From Latrodectus hesperus (Eukaryota; Arthropoda; Arachnida; Araneae; Theridiidae), in NCBI GenBank assembly GCA_037975125.1, contig CM075862.1, positions 10,356,444 to 10,420,443 on the forward strand: DNA of 64,000 bases, written 5' to 3'. Position 1 is the first letter of the stretch. Each line of letters opens with the position of its first letter. This document shows positions 63,482 through 64,000 of this stretch, one piece after another. A program made the translations under genes and the position numbers. Below the pieces are notes generated by a model. The model had not been told where the DNA came from and did not search any database. It saw only the letters and a list, made by a program, of their open reading frames with translations.

Positions 63482-64000
63482 GGCTTATAAAATACCTGAC
63501 TTGAACCTCCTTTAGCTCTATCATCCCTCTCAGAAATAAAGGTTTTCACACCAACATTTCTTGATTTCTTTTTTAGAATTTAAAGAATTGCAGAAAATAT
63601 TTTTTTATTTATAATATATTTTATTAAGTTTTATTTTATTTAAAGAAAGCCCGGAATATATATTTTGTGTTACTGATCACCCAAATTGCTTTTCATTCAT
63701 TTAATTCCAATAGTCTTAAAACATAAGCGACGACAGCAAAAATTATATTTCAATTTTAAATTATATTTTCATCAACCACTTAAATTGAAGAATTTTTTGT
63801 AATCAAAATAATATTGCTGTCTTTCGTTGAAAATGTAAAACATTTTTATTTCACAGCAAGCCGTATGCGAAAAAAGTAACTTTCTTATTATTCAAACTAG
63901 AATCGATAACAGAAATATGAAAACGATTTGTAAAAATAAATGTTGATGTTACTTCTTTCATCAACCAGCTCATTATTACGATGTATTCTTTGGCAACGAC

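Larger units (their letters stand above)
61195..64000 (+). other. intron 1 of the gene at 61123 (open at the window end)
   Basis: A/T-rich sequence beginning with the donor GTAAGA. No convincing internal exon was seen. (TA)n tracts lie at 62828-62880 and 63416-63479. The last 32 bases, after TTCATCAACCAG at 63968, are open in phase 0 and may be the start of exon 2, but this is weak. Confidence 0.45.

Overview
The window reads as non-coding eukaryotic nuclear DNA: strongly AT-rich, with long (TA)n and (TG)n arrays, tRNA-derived SINEs, Helitron-, hAT- and mariner-type DNA transposon remnants, and almost no long ATG-initiated reading frames. Nothing bacterial is present: there are no operons, no Shine-Dalgarno-led genes and no CRISPR. 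The mixture of tRNA-headed SINEs, the Tc1/mariner-like transposase fragment and the RNase H tail of a non-LTR element resembles arthropod genomes, most likely a chelicerate such as a spider. That assignment is inference from family resemblance only.

Layout. 1-890 holds the 5' end of a Tc1/mariner-type transposon with a broken transposase, running off the left edge. 0.9-15.4 kb is mostly unique AT-rich DNA with islands of lower AT content that carry clustered transcription-factor-like motifs (about 3.0, 5.6 and 10.1 kb). It also contains a SINE with target-site duplications (6.3 kb), a perfect 71-bp palindrome (8.4 kb) and a 548-bp MITE with long inverted repeats (11.95-12.5 kb). 15.4-23.5 kb is a SINE and microsatellite cluster. 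23.5-31 kb is largely unique, with one intact SINE (28.85 kb) and a small candidate secreted-protein frame (28.45 kb). 31.1-32.55 kb is a non-autonomous Helitron-like element lodged between two (TA)n arrays. 32.6-44 kb is mainly unique DNA, with a low-AT island at 41 kb. 44.35 kb carries the 3' end of a non-LTR retrotransposon. 49-56 kb is a second repeat cluster: SINEs, a (TA)n array of more than 500 bp, a decayed mariner transposase, a palindromic microsatellite and a 591-bp hAT-type element. 56-60 kb is unique.

The best host-gene signal is at the right end. A lower-AT block (60.24-61.12 kb) leads into a 24-codon first coding exon at 61123-61194 on the plus strand, with a good start context and a GAG|GTAAGA splice donor. 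The rest of that gene lies in or beyond the following intron. I do not recognise the protein. The upstream islands of motif clusters could be its distal regulatory DNA, but this is not demonstrated.

The most interesting structure is in the repeats. Several (TA)n arrays abut transposon ends exactly. Two copies of one SINE family share a (TA)n 3' tail, and that family exists in a short form and a long chimeric form. Four SINEs keep 11-14 bp target-site duplications. No complete gene and no obvious new multi-gene system is visible.
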